DNA from: Grimontia kaedaensis
GTDB lineage: Bacteria > Pseudomonadota > Gammaproteobacteria > Enterobacterales > Vibrionaceae
Reading direction: 5' to 3'
Length of the DNA: 64,000 nt
Assembly (NCBI RefSeq): GCF_023746615.1
Contig: NZ_CP082275.1
Span: forward strand, 3,596,001-3,660,000
Shown here: piece by piece, positions 46,612 through 54,930 of the stretch
Numbering within the stretch: the first letter of the stretch is position 1
How the letters are laid out: every line of letters starts with the position of its first letter
Program-made: the position numbers and the translations under genes
Notes under the pieces: model-generated
What the model was told of the DNA's origin: nothing
Seen by the model: the letters and a program-made list of their open reading frames with translations, nothing else
Databases searched by the model: none

Positions 46612-46720
46612 TAAAAAATGCCCCGGCTGACATTTGTCAACCGGGGCTGCTGAATCAGCTAAATCCAATAACGTGAAACAAAAGGTCTGAAAGATAGAAC
46701 ATCTTACCTCTGTACCCTAC
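46612..46720 (-). ncRNA. spf: Spot 42 small RNA
   Basis: The minus-strand sequence starts GTAGGGTACAGAGGTAAGAT and continues with segments nearly identical to E. coli Spot 42 (GTTCTATCTTTCAGACCTTT, then TTTCACGTTATTGGATT). It ends in a GCCCCGG / CCGGGGC terminator hairpin with T6 (46612-46647). Spot 42 is an Hfq-binding RNA that represses catabolic genes when cAMP is low. The place between polA and engB is that of E. coli spf. No clear CRP site was identified upstream. Confidence 0.97.
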
Positions 46721-46830
46721 GCCTCTTACTGTATATCAAATGGCCGATTAAGAAAACCCTTTACGTAGTTTTTTTTCATAAAATTATAAAAATGGACACC
46801 TGATGTATTCATATTGTTTCATTCAAGGAA

Positions 46831-46860
46831 TAAAAAAGCCCGCAGTAGCGGGCTTTTTTC
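46831..46860. terminator. Terminator after polA
   Basis: An AAAGCCCGC / GCGGGCTTT stem with an AGTA loop is flanked by A6 and T6 runs, and can end transcription in both directions. Confidence 0.88.
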
Positions 46861-46911
46861 GCGTTAAATTTTAAGTATTTGTGCGAGTCAGGTCGGAATC
46901 AATCGCCTGAT

Positions 46912-49707
46912 TTAATGCGCCTGATCCCAGTTTTCGCCGCTACCAGACTCAGCGACCAGCGGAACTTCCAGCAGCGCAGCAGATTCCATTAACTTACAAA
47001 CCTGTTGCTCAATGTCAGAAAGGTGTTCGGTATCTACTTCCAGCACCAATTCATCGTGAACCTGCATGATGAGCGCCACACGCCCCTCAGGTTGGGTTTG
47101 AATCCACGCATCCACCAAAATCATCGCACGTTTGATAATGTCAGCCGCGGTTCCTTGCATCGGGGCGTTGATTGCAGCGCGCTCTGCCCCTTTACGGCGC
47201 ATGGCATTACTGGATTTTATTTCCGGCAGGTGAAGACGGCGGCCAAAGATTGTTTCTACATAGCCCTGCTCCGCCGCCTGCAATCGGGTGGTTTCCATGT
47301 ATTGGCGCACACCTGGGTAGCGCTCGAAGTAGCGTTCCATGTATTGCTGCGCTTCGCCACGAGGAATACCCAGCTGTTTTGCCAGACCAAACGCACTCAT
47401 GCCATAGATAAGGCCGAAGTTAATCGCTTTTGCACGGCGACGCATTTCAGAGGTGACGTCACTGATATCAATCCCCATCACCTCTGCAGCAGTCGCCGCA
47501 TGAATGTCTTTGCCGTGACGGAAAGCGTCAATCAGGGCTTCATCACCCGACAGATGCGCCATGATACGAAGTTCGATTTGCGAGTAGTCGACTGCCAGGA
47601 TGGTCTTACCTGCCGGTGCGATAAACGCCTGACGGATACGACGCCCTTCTTCATTACGGATTGGAATGTTCTGAAGGTTCGGATCGGTTGATGACAAACG
47701 ACCCGTTGCCGTGACTGCCTGATGATAAGAAGTGTGCACACGGCCAGTAGCCGGCTTAACCATCTTCGGCAGTTTGTCGGTATAAGTGGATTTCAGCTTC
47801 GCCAGTCCGCGGTATTCCAGAATGCGTTTTGGCAGCGGGTAATCCAGCGCCAGCTCCTGAAGCACTTCTTCATTGGTAGAAGGGGTGCCTGATGGTGTCT
47901 TCTTCAACACTGGCAGACCCATTTTCTCGAACAGGATCGCCTGAAGCTGCTTGGGTGAACTCAGGTTAAATTCTTCGCCAGCAATCTCATAAGTTTCCTT
48001 TTCGAGCTCATCCAAGCGAATCGCAATTTCCTGAGATTGCTTCGCCAGCATTTCCGCACTGATCAACACACCATGGCGCTCAATACGCGAAAGAACTGGC
48101 ACCAGCGGCATTTCGTACTGCTCGAAAATAACTTTCAGTTTCTCGTCATTGTTGAGCTGTGCCATCAGGGCATTGTGCAAACGCAGGGTGACATCAGCGT
48201 CTTCTGCTGCGTAAGGAGACGCCTGATCCATTTCAATCTGATTGAACGTCAGCTGCTTCTTGCCCTTACCGGCAATCTCTTCAAAGCTGATGCACTTATG
48301 CTGCAGGTAGCGAAGTGCCAGACTGTCCATGTCATGCTTACCTGCCACGCTGTTGAACACGTAAGATTCCAACATGGTGTCGTAAGCAATGCCGCGCATC
48401 GCGATATCGTAACGAGCAAGCACGCTCGCATCGTATTTCAGGTTCTGGCCGACTTTCAGGGCACCAGCGTTTTCGAGCCAGGCTTTCATTTCTTCCAGCA
48501 CCCAGTCTCGGTCGAGCTGCTTCGGCGCATCCAGATAGTCGTGAGTCAGCGGCAGGTAAGCCGCTTCGCCTTCAGCAACGGCAAAGGAAATCCCCACCAG
48601 ATTGGCTTCCATGTAGTCTAGGCTATCGGTTTCGGTATCGAAAGCCACGACATTGGTTTTCTTCAGCTTCTCCATCCAGCGCTGGAAGTCTTCTTCTGTC
48701 AGGATGGTTTCGTATTGGCCGCGATCAATCGCAGCGGCCTCGAATGTCGCTTCTGCTTTGGCAGACGATTTCGCTGATGAAGCGCCAGAAGCTGCGCGCT
48801 CTGCAACAGCATCGACACCTGCGATGCCACTTTGGGCTTCTGCCAGCCAGCGCTTGAAGTTCAGTTCAGTGAAAAGCTCAACCAGCTTTTCGTTATCTGC
48901 CGCGCGGTTGATCAGCTCTTCCGGCTTAAACGGCAACTCACAATCAAGCTTGATAGTCGCAAGCTGATAAGAGAGGTAAGCATTCTCTTTATTATCTTCC
49001 AGCTTCTTCGCCATGGTTTTTGAGCCACGAAAGCTAAGGTCTGCGATCTTATCAAGGTTGTCATACAGCGCATCGATGCCGCCGATACCAGCGATAAGCG
49101 CAGTAGCGGTTTTCTCACCCACACCCGGTACACCCGGGATGTTATCCACTTTATCGCCCATCAGAGCGAGATAGTCGATGATGTGCTCTGGGCCAAAGCC
49201 GTATTTGTCATGCACGCCCTGTGGCGTCATGATCACGTTGGTCATGGTGTTGATCAGGGTGACGTTTTCATCCACCAACTGCGCCATGTCTTTATCACCG
49301 GTACTGATAAGAATTGGCATCCCTGCTTTGGAACCTTGCACCGCTAATGTGCCGATAACGTCATCCGCTTCAACGCCTTCAATCACAAGCATCGGGAAGC
49401 CCATGGCTTCGATGATTTGATGCAGCGGGGCAATTTGGCTGCGCAGATCATCCGGCATTGGCGGCCGGTGCGCTTTGTATTCCGTATACATGTCGTCACG
49501 GAAGGTTTTGCCTTTGGCGTCGAAAATCACCGCCACATGAGATTGCGGATACTGTTTCACCAAGCTGCGCAGCATATTCACCACGCCATAAACGGCACCT
49601 GTTGGCTCGCCATTGGCATTGGTCAGGTTGGGAGAAGCGTGGTACGCGCGGTAGAGATAAGAAGAGCCGTCGACCAGGATCAACGGGTTATCAGAAGTCG
49701 TCGCCAT
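46912..49707 (-). CDS. polA: DNA polymerase I
   Basis: The 931-residue enzyme (E. coli 928) removes RNA primers, fills gaps and repairs DNA. It has an N-terminal 5'-3' exonuclease domain (about 1-290, starting NPLILVDGSSYLYRAYHA), the 3'-5' proofreading exonuclease with DTETDSL (about 360), and the polymerase domain with VDYSQIELR and QVHDELVLEV. The start at 49707 (MATTSDN) is chosen by homology; 33 further in-frame upstream residues have no counterpart. Upstream lies a GATC-rich region with DnaA-box-like sequences. Confidence 0.97.
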   Translation of the reverse strand: MATTSDNPLILVDGSSYLYRAYHASPNLTNANGEPTGAVYGVVNMLRSLVKQYPQSHVAVIFDAKGKTFRDDMYTEYKAHRPPMPDDLRSQIAPLHQIIEAMGFPMLVIEGVEADDVIGTLAVQGSKAGMPILISTGDKDMAQLVDENVTLINTMTNVIMTPQGVHDKYGFGPEHIIDYLALMGDKVDNIPGVPGVGEKTATALIAGIGGIDALYDNLDKIADLSFRGSKTMAKKLEDNKENAYLSYQLATIKLDCELPFKPEELINRAADNEKLVELFTELNFKRWLAEAQSGIAGVDAVAERAASGASSAKSSAKAEATFEAAAIDRGQYETILTEEDFQRWMEKLKKTNVVAFDTETDSLDYMEANLVGISFAVAEGEAAYLPLTHDYLDAPKQLDRDWVLEEMKAWLENAGALKVGQNLKYDASVLARYDIAMRGIAYDTMLESYVFNSVAGKHDMDSLALRYLQHKCISFEEIAGKGKKQLTFNQIEMDQASPYAAEDADVTLRLHNALMAQLNNDEKLKVIFEQYEMPLVPVLSRIERHGVLISAEMLAKQSQEIAIRLDELEKETYEIAGEEFNLSSPKQLQAILFEKMGLPVLKKTPSGTPSTNEEVLQELALDYPLPKRILEYRGLAKLKSTYTDKLPKMVKPATGRVHTSYHQAVTATGRLSSTDPNLQNIPIRNEEGRRIRQAFIAPAGKTILAVDYSQIELRIMAHLSGDEALIDAFRHGKDIHAATAAEVMGIDISDVTSEMRRRAKAINFGLIYGMSAFGLAKQLGIPRGEAQQYMERYFERYPGVRQYMETTRLQAAEQGYVETIFGRRLHLPEIKSSNAMRRKGAERAAINAPMQGTAADIIKRAMILVDAWIQTQPEGRVALIMQVHDELVLEVDTEHLSDIEQQVCKLMESAALLEVPLVAESGSGENWDQAH

Positions 49708-49864
49708 AACGTTATAAGCTAACCGGAAAATGATTGATGGGTAAGGATGCCACGAGTTCCGGAGTCTGTTAACCCGAGATTTCGCTCTTCGGCTCAGGAA
49801 TGCCAAGGTGATCGCTTTGGATTTACACCATTATTCCTTGCTGTTTAATCGACCCCACCTACCC

Positions 49865-50122
49865 TGTGTATGAGCCTTATACACAACTCACTCACTGAAA
49901 TTATCTGTGGATAAGTTTGTTGGTATTTATTTTAAGGTCTTTAGATCAGATTAAAAATATCACGGAGAAAAGATTTTTACCTTTTATTTTTCTGATACTT
50001 AACCTTAAGTTATTGATCGTGATCAGGATCGATCGCCGATCATCGACTGTGGAAAAAGAAATTAGTGCCATGATCGAGTTATCCAGAAAAATTTTCTTTT
50101 ATAGATCTGTAAGGATGTGATC
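49865..50122. other. GATC- and DnaA-box-rich region upstream of polA (origin-like)
   Basis: Nine GATC sites lie between 49944 and 50122, five of them in the 27 bases from 50015 to 50041. DnaA-box-like sequences are TTATACACA (49877-49885), TGTGGATAA (49906-49914, the complement of TTATCCACA minus its last base order), TGTGGAAAA (50048-50056), TTATCCAGA (50079-50087) and a weaker one at 49865. A very A/T-rich tract (about 49915-50010) lies between the boxes. These are features of oriC-type or SeqA/DnaA-controlled regions. The usual oriC neighbours mnmG and mioC are absent. polA of E. coli is reported to be DnaA-regulated, which is the conservative explanation. Confidence 0.55.
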
Positions 50123-50236
50123 CGGTTAGATTCAAATCCCTACCAGTTTGCTCATAAACTAGCCTAGCATTGATGAGCTGACAGGCTAGGAATAAGCGGT
50201 GATTGCCTGTCCCGAATTTATGATGAGGACGCATTT

Positions 50237-50887
50237 ATGAAGAAAGTGGCAGTCATTCTGGCTGGTTGTGGTGTTTACGACGGCGCAGAGATCCATGAGT
50301 CCGTTTTATCCCTGCTAGCAATTGAGCAGGCGGGGGCTTCCTGGCATTGTTTCGCGCCGGATGTTGACCAACACCATGTGATTAATCACGCCGCCGGTGA
50401 AGAGTCCGGTGAAACACGCAATGTTCTGGTAGAGGCGGCACGCATTGCCCGTGGTGATGTAAAGCCACTTAGTGAACTCAATGTGAATGAGTTTGATGCC
50501 CTTCTGCTACCTGGCGGATTTGGCGTGGCTAAGAACCTGAGCACCTTTGCCACCGGCGATGAGGAAATGGAGATCGAGAAAGAAGTGCTTCGCGTGTGTA
50601 AGGCGTTTGCCACCGCGGAAAAGCCAGCTGGTTATGTTTGTATATCTCCGGTACTGATCCCGAAAGTATACGGCCCGGGAGCAAAAGGTACGATTGGCAA
50701 CGACCCACAAACAGCCGCCGCTTTCAATGCCATGGGCGGTGAACACATTGATTGTCCGGTGGATGACTTCGTGCTGGATCAAAGCCGTCGCCTACTCTCA
50801 ACGCCAGCATACATGCTCGCCACCTCTGTCAGTCAGGCAAATGCGGGGATCGCTAAGCTGGTCAGTAAGCTGGTTGAACTGGCGTAA
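50237..50887 (+). CDS. elbB: Isoprenoid biosynthesis glyoxalase ElbB
   Basis: The 216-residue protein belongs to the DJ-1/PfpI glyoxalase-like superfamily. It has the conserved LAGCGVYDGAEIHESVL N terminus, the LLLPGGFGVAKNL loop and the nucleophile region YVCISPVLIP. E. coli ElbB (217 residues) is a glyoxalase III-type enzyme of uncertain physiological role, named for an effect on isoprenoid synthesis. A good GAGGA-type ribosome-binding site lies upstream. The gene is single. Confidence 0.95.
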   Translation: MKKVAVILAGCGVYDGAEIHESVLSLLAIEQAGASWHCFAPDVDQHHVINHAAGEESGETRNVLVEAARIARGDVKPLSELNVNEFDALLLPGGFGVAKNLSTFATGDEEMEIEKEVLRVCKAFATAEKPAGYVCISPVLIPKVYGPGAKGTIGNDPQTAAAFNAMGGEHIDCPVDDFVLDQSRRLLSTPAYMLATSVSQANAGIAKLVSKLVELA

Positions 50888-50916
50888 GCGTTTCGAAAGA
50901 CCGGAAAGATAGAAAA

Positions 50917-51061
50917 GAAAAAAGCGACGCTTTTGAGCAAAAGCGTCGCCTGCATCAGGGTCAACTGCACAACATAAGCAGTTTCATGCAAAAACATATA
51001 CTGGAAGCAATGTGAGCAATGTCGTGTGTCCGAAAGTAAGTTTCCCACTTGCCCTCGAACA
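50917..51061 (-). ncRNA. ryhB: RyhB small RNA
   Basis: The minus strand contains the RyhB core ACGACATTGCTCACATTGCT followed by TCCAGTAT (about 50997-51024), identical to the E. coli pairing region. A promoter overlapped by a Fur box lies directly upstream, and the RNA ends in a GCGACGCTTTT/AAAAGCGTCGC hairpin with T6 (50917-50949). RyhB is an Hfq-binding RNA that represses iron-using proteins when iron is scarce. The estimated length is about 145 nt, longer than in E. coli (90) and shorter than the roughly 200 nt I recall for V. cholerae. Confidence 0.95.
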
Positions 51062-51067
51062 AGACAA

Positions 51068-51097
51068 ATAATAATCATTCTCATTACTATTTAGCAA
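51068..51097 (-). promoter_or_regulatory. ryhB promoter with Fur box
   Basis: On the minus strand TTGCTA (51092-51097) and TATTAT (51068-51073) lie 18 bases apart. Between and over the -10 is TGAGAATGATTATTA (51069-51083), which matches the 7-1-7 Fur consensus TGATAATNATTATCA at 12 of 14 defined positions. Fur-Fe(II) bound here would block RNA polymerase. Confidence 0.85.
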
Positions 51098-51122
51098 GCA
51101 GTATTTTGATTGTTTTTTACCT

Positions 51123-51563
51123 TCATTCCATAGGTGTGATTTTCTTCACAAAATGAAGGCGATATTGCTCCAATACATCTTTTTTCTCCAGATGCTCAAT
51201 CTGGTAGTGGTTGTTAAGCAGCAAACACAGCATGCCTGCAAAGCAATTACGAGACTTTATCCTGAGACTGGTATAGCCATGTTTTTTCACCCAACGCTCC
51301 TGTGCATGCAGCAATGCCTGTGCAATACCGCGACGACGACCAGCCTTCGTGACACCACCCAGCCAACTATAAAAACACTCGTTATCTAACTGGTAGCCAA
51401 TTTTGATGCCACAAAGTTCGCCGTCGATATCAGCAACCAATACCAATGATGGTTTATCACCAATACGTTTTTTTAGCGACGCGAGAGTTTCCTGATGGGC
51501 AAATTCATCAATTTGGCTGAGCACGTTCACAGCTTCCGCCAACGTGCCTTCTCGAATGATCAT
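51123..51563 (-). CDS. GNAT family N-acetyltransferase
   Basis: The 146-residue protein has the acetyl-CoA binding motif RRRGIAQALL (about 76-85) after the core strand YSWLGGVT, and the typical N-terminal GTLAEAVNVLSQIDEF region. The substrate is unknown. It lies directly upstream of the ryhB promoter, on the same strand, so transcription through the gene could in principle extend into ryhB. Confidence 0.85.
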   Translation of the reverse strand: MIIREGTLAEAVNVLSQIDEFAHQETLASLKKRIGDKPSLVLVADIDGELCGIKIGYQLDNECFYSWLGGVTKAGRRRGIAQALLHAQERWVKKHGYTSLRIKSRNCFAGMLCLLLNNHYQIEHLEKKDVLEQYRLHFVKKITPME

Positions 51564-51631
51564 GAGGGATTCCTTGAAATAGTCAGCGCCAAGACGCTCG
51601 TGATTCGATTATAGCGCTTGAAGATAGGACA

Positions 51632-51658
51632 TAAAAAAGCCGGTCTTTCGACCGGCTC
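51632..51658 (-). terminator. Terminator after yhhQ
   Basis: In transcript sense, GCCGGTC / GACCGGC with a GAAA loop is followed by T6. Confidence 0.85.
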
Positions 51659-51691
51659 TCTTTCCCTCAATATTCTGCGTTGATTTCTCTG

Positions 51692-52357
51692 TTAAACCAG
51701 TTTGGTTTCAGCCGCTTCATTCACCCGGGTAATGCGGCTGACAATATAGTTCAGCAGCACACCATACATAGGAACGAACAAGCCGAGGCTGATCACCAGT
51801 TTAAATGCATAATCGACCAGCGCGATTTCCACCCAGTTCTCCGCCATAAAGGCATCCGGACTGTTGTAGAAAGCAATCGCAAAGAACGCCAAGGTATCAA
51901 TCGCATTACCAAACAGCGTTGAACAGCTTGGTGCCACCCACCATTGCTTGGTTTTGCGCAGACGGTTGAACACATGGATATCGAGGATTTGTCCCAACAG
52001 GTAAGCCATAAAGCTTGCTGCAGCGATACGCGCAACGAAAAGATTAAACTCAGTCAGATGACCCAGTCCCTGATATTCGCCTTGGTAGAAAAGAACCGAC
52101 AGCACATAGGAGATCAACAACGACGGTACCATGACCGCGAATATGATCCTGCGTGCAAGGCCTGCACCAAAGATGCGAACAGTTAGATCAGTTGCCAGAA
52201 AAATGAACGGGAAAGTAAACGCACCCCAAGTGGTGTGAAACCCGAAAACGGTAAATGGCAGCTGAACCAGGTAATTACTGGATGCAATGATAACCAGGTG
52301 GAAAACCACCAGGAAGGAAAGGGCTTTGCGCTGTTGCGCGGGCGTAAAAGTGCTCAT
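51692..52357 (-). CDS. yhhQ: Queuosine precursor transporter YhhQ
   Basis: The 221-residue inner-membrane protein has six predicted helices. It contains the family motifs FVFGFHTTWGAF-type (here LPFTVFGFHTTWGAFTFPFI), FLATDLTVRIFG and the conserved STLFGNAIDTLAFF. YhhQ imports 7-cyano-7-deazaguanine (preQ0) and preQ1 for queuosine in tRNA. The start at 52357 has AAAAAGG seven bases upstream. An unassigned structured leader precedes it. Confidence 0.9.
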   Translation of the reverse strand: MSTFTPAQQRKALSFLVVFHLVIIASSNYLVQLPFTVFGFHTTWGAFTFPFIFLATDLTVRIFGAGLARRIIFAVMVPSLLISYVLSVLFYQGEYQGLGHLTEFNLFVARIAAASFMAYLLGQILDIHVFNRLRKTKQWWVAPSCSTLFGNAIDTLAFFAIAFYNSPDAFMAENWVEIALVDYAFKLVISLGLFVPMYGVLLNYIVSRITRVNEAAETKLV

Positions 52358-52379
52358 TGTGAACCTTTTTGTCATTGGG

Positions 52380-52424
52380 GGTGAGGGAACCCAAATTAAA
52401 AACTCACCAGATTCTGTGATCTGG
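52380..52424 (-). promoter_or_regulatory. Structured leader of yhhQ
   Basis: Two stems are visible in the yhhQ leader: CCAGAT with ATCTGG (52407-52424) and GGTGAG with CTCACC (52380-52385 and 52403-52408). They share two bases, so only one may form fully at a time. It does not match the preQ1-I consensus that I know. Confidence 0.35.
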
Positions 52425-52501
52425 CTCCTAAGAAGGTGGCGAATTATACATCAATTCAGGCGAATGCCAACTGCTGCAAATTGGTCAATTTCTAATGCGA
52501 C

Positions 52502-52810
52502 TTAGCCAAGCTGTTTCGACAGCCAGGTATTCAGAAAGGCAAGCTCTTCATCACCCTCTGCGCCCAGCCTTTCCAGCCAAACACTGGCGCTGTAATGCTC
52601 GGCTCGTAGCATAAATGGCACACCTTCAAAGTCGATAAGCCAGCTCAGTAAATCCGCGTCGGTTTGTTTTTCCGTGACCTTAGCGTCAATCAGTTGGCAA
52701 AACGCGATCAGATGTTGCTCGGCATTATCAAAATCCAGCGCATCTGTAGCCAGCACCAGCCGACCTGCTTCGCTGTCATGGTGGGAAAGACGGAAAGTAG
52801 GGTTATCCAT
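52502..52810 (-). CDS. DUF3630 family protein
   Basis: The 102-residue protein has no signal peptide or membrane helix and shows the pattern of DUF3630 (AEQHLIAFCQLIDAKVTEKQ, then WLIDFEGVPFMLRAEHY). The start ATG at 52810 overlaps the recQ stop (TTATGGATAA), so it is translationally coupled to recQ. The family occurs next to recQ in Vibrionaceae. The function is unknown; an accessory role with RecQ is possible. Confidence 0.82.
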   Translation of the reverse strand: MDNPTFRLSHHDSEAGRLVLATDALDFDNAEQHLIAFCQLIDAKVTEKQTDADLLSWLIDFEGVPFMLRAEHYSASVWLERLGAEGDEELAFLNTWLSKQLG

Positions 52811-54653
52811 AACTCGGCTCGTCGTCATTAAGGGTGATATGGTCTTCAATCACATCGAGGAATACGTTGCCGTATTTTTCGAGCTTGCGCTGACCGACAC
52901 CATTCACTGCTAACAGCTCACCTTGCGAGGTTGGGATCATCTCTGCCATCTCAATCAAGGTGGCATCGTTGAAGACCACGTATGGTGGAATGTCTTCTTC
53001 ATCCGCAATCGCTTTACGGAGCTTACGGAGCTTGGCAAACAGCTTCTTGTCGTAGTTACGCTTACCAAGCTTGTCAGCTTTGCTACGTGGCGACAGACCT
53101 AATCTCGGCACTGCAAGTTCTAGCGCAATTTCCCCGCGAAGCAACGGACGCGCCTCTTCGGTCAATTGCAGCACAGAGCTTCGGGCGATATTCTGCACCA
53201 GATAACCACGGTGGATAAGCTGACGGAAAATGCTGACCCAGTATTCATGGCTGAACTCTTTCCCCAGACCATAGGTGCTGAGCTTATCGTGTCCATATTC
53301 CTTGATACGCTGACTCTGCATCCCACGCAGCACTTCGACTGTGTAGCCCACACCGAAATTCTGGTTCACGCGGTACACGCAGGACAGCGCCTTTTGCGCT
53401 TGTTCAGTACCATCAAACAGCGTCGGCGGGTCAAGGCAGACATCGCAGTTGCCGCAAGGTTTCTCGCGATACTCACCAAAGTAGTTCAGCAGCACCAGAC
53501 GGCGACATGTCAGCGCTTCGGCAAATGCGCCCATGGCATTGAGCTTGTGGCTTTCCACCAGCTTTTGCGGACCATCCGGTTTTTCTTCAAGGCAGCGGTG
53601 CAGCCAGCCAATGTCTGACGGGTCATAAAACATCACTGCTTCTGCAGGCAGGCCATCACGTCCGGCGCGGCCGGTCTCCTGATAGTAGGATTCGATATTG
53701 CGCGGTATATCGTAGTGCACCACAAAACGCACATTGGGTTTGTTGATGCCCATGCCGAAAGCCACTGTCGCGACGACTATCTGCACATCATCACGCTGGA
53801 ACGCTTCCTGTACCCAGGCACGTTGCTCGTTCGTCATGCCAGCATGGTAAGCCGCAGCGCGGATATTACTGCCAATCAGCTTTTCTGCCACCTGCTCGAC
53901 ACGTTTACGGCTGTTGCAGTAAACAATGCCGCCCTGACCGGACTGGGTTGCCAGAAACTGGGTCAATTGCGCCAGAGGCTTGTGCTTTTCCACTAAGGTG
54001 TAGCGGATATTCGGGCGGTCAAAACTGCCAAGATAAATGTGCGGGTCATTGAGGGCCAGACGCTGGCAGATATCCTGACGCGTGGTGTCATCTGCCGTTG
54101 CGGTCAGCGCCATCACAGGAACATCAAGGAAATGCTGCTTCAGGCTGCCAAGTTGGGCGTACTCAGGGCGAAAGTCGTGTCCCCACTGACTAATACAGTG
54201 TGCTTCATCGACCGCAATCAGGCCAAGGTTTACAGACTGCAGGCGCTCGATGAAATCACGCATCAGAATGCGCTCTGGTGATACATACAACAGCTTGAGC
54301 GAGCCATTGCGCAGCGATTGCCACGTGGCCGATTGCTCATCTGGATTCATCGAAGAATTAAGACATGCTGCTTGCACGCCGTTTGCCAGCAATTGGTCAA
54401 CCTGATCTTTCATCAAGGAGATCAGCGGTGAGATCACGATGGTGAGGCCATCACGCACCAAGGCAGGGATTTGATAACAGAGACTCTTGCCACCGCCTGT
54501 TGGCATGATCACCAATGAGTCACGTCCACCAACTGCGGCATCGATAATTTCTTTCTGACCGTCGCGGTAACTGTGATAGCCGAACACTTCCTGCAGAACA
54601 GTTTCGTCGTGCGCCAGTGGTGGTGTCATTTCGGCCGAATCGGTAACGGTCAT
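52803..54653 (-). CDS. recQ: ATP-dependent DNA helicase RecQ
   Basis: RecQ unwinds DNA 3' to 5' and acts in recombination repair and replication-fork rescue. The 616-residue protein has Walker A MPTGGGKSLCYQIPAL (about residues 50-65), DEAHC, the helicase C domain ending in GRAGRDGLPAEA, the RQC zinc site (CRRLVLLNYF...CGNCDVC) and a C-terminal HRDC domain. The start at 54653 is preferred because AGAGG lies five bases upstream; further in-frame ATGs are at 54665 and 54668. Confidence 0.97.
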   Translation of the reverse strand: MTVTDSAEMTPPLAHDETVLQEVFGYHSYRDGQKEIIDAAVGGRDSLVIMPTGGGKSLCYQIPALVRDGLTIVISPLISLMKDQVDQLLANGVQAACLNSSMNPDEQSATWQSLRNGSLKLLYVSPERILMRDFIERLQSVNLGLIAVDEAHCISQWGHDFRPEYAQLGSLKQHFLDVPVMALTATADDTTRQDICQRLALNDPHIYLGSFDRPNIRYTLVEKHKPLAQLTQFLATQSGQGGIVYCNSRKRVEQVAEKLIGSNIRAAAYHAGMTNEQRAWVQEAFQRDDVQIVVATVAFGMGINKPNVRFVVHYDIPRNIESYYQETGRAGRDGLPAEAVMFYDPSDIGWLHRCLEEKPDGPQKLVESHKLNAMGAFAEALTCRRLVLLNYFGEYREKPCGNCDVCLDPPTLFDGTEQAQKALSCVYRVNQNFGVGYTVEVLRGMQSQRIKEYGHDKLSTYGLGKEFSHEYWVSIFRQLIHRGYLVQNIARSSVLQLTEEARPLLRGEIALELAVPRLGLSPRSKADKLGKRNYDKKLFAKLRKLRKAIADEEDIPPYVVFNDATLIEMAEMIPTSQGELLAVNGVGQRKLEKYGNVFLDVIEDHITLNDDEPSYG

Positions 54654-54876
54654 AGAGCCTCTCATCATTTAATAGCCGCTCATTCTAAACGCAGCGGAGC
54701 ATGGATAAAAGGTCAACGACGACGAACTGTCAGTTCAATTTTTCTCAACAGAAAAGGTGTGCTTCAAAAAGGGAAGTCCATATACTGGCCAAAGCAGCAA
54801 AAACTTTTACAAAAGAAGCGTCATCAGGCTTTCTTTCAGTCTGTTACCCTTTAACTCATTATTTTTCGCTGCATGC

Positions 54877-54896
54877 ACCGCCATCAGGCGGTTTTT
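54877..54896 (+). terminator. Terminator-like hairpin upstream of rarD
   Basis: ACCGCC / GGCGGT with an ATCA loop is followed by T5. It lies 35 bases upstream of the rarD start, in the rarD leader. It could attenuate rarD or end a short unannotated transcript that starts upstream of it. Confidence 0.5.
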
Positions 54897-54930
54897 GCTC
54901 TTTAGCGTTTTTAGATGTAGAGATTTCGCA

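Noticed and set aside
47005..48621. Two long plus-strand frames opposite polA
   Set aside because: Both are complements of conserved polymerase sequence without independent motifs.
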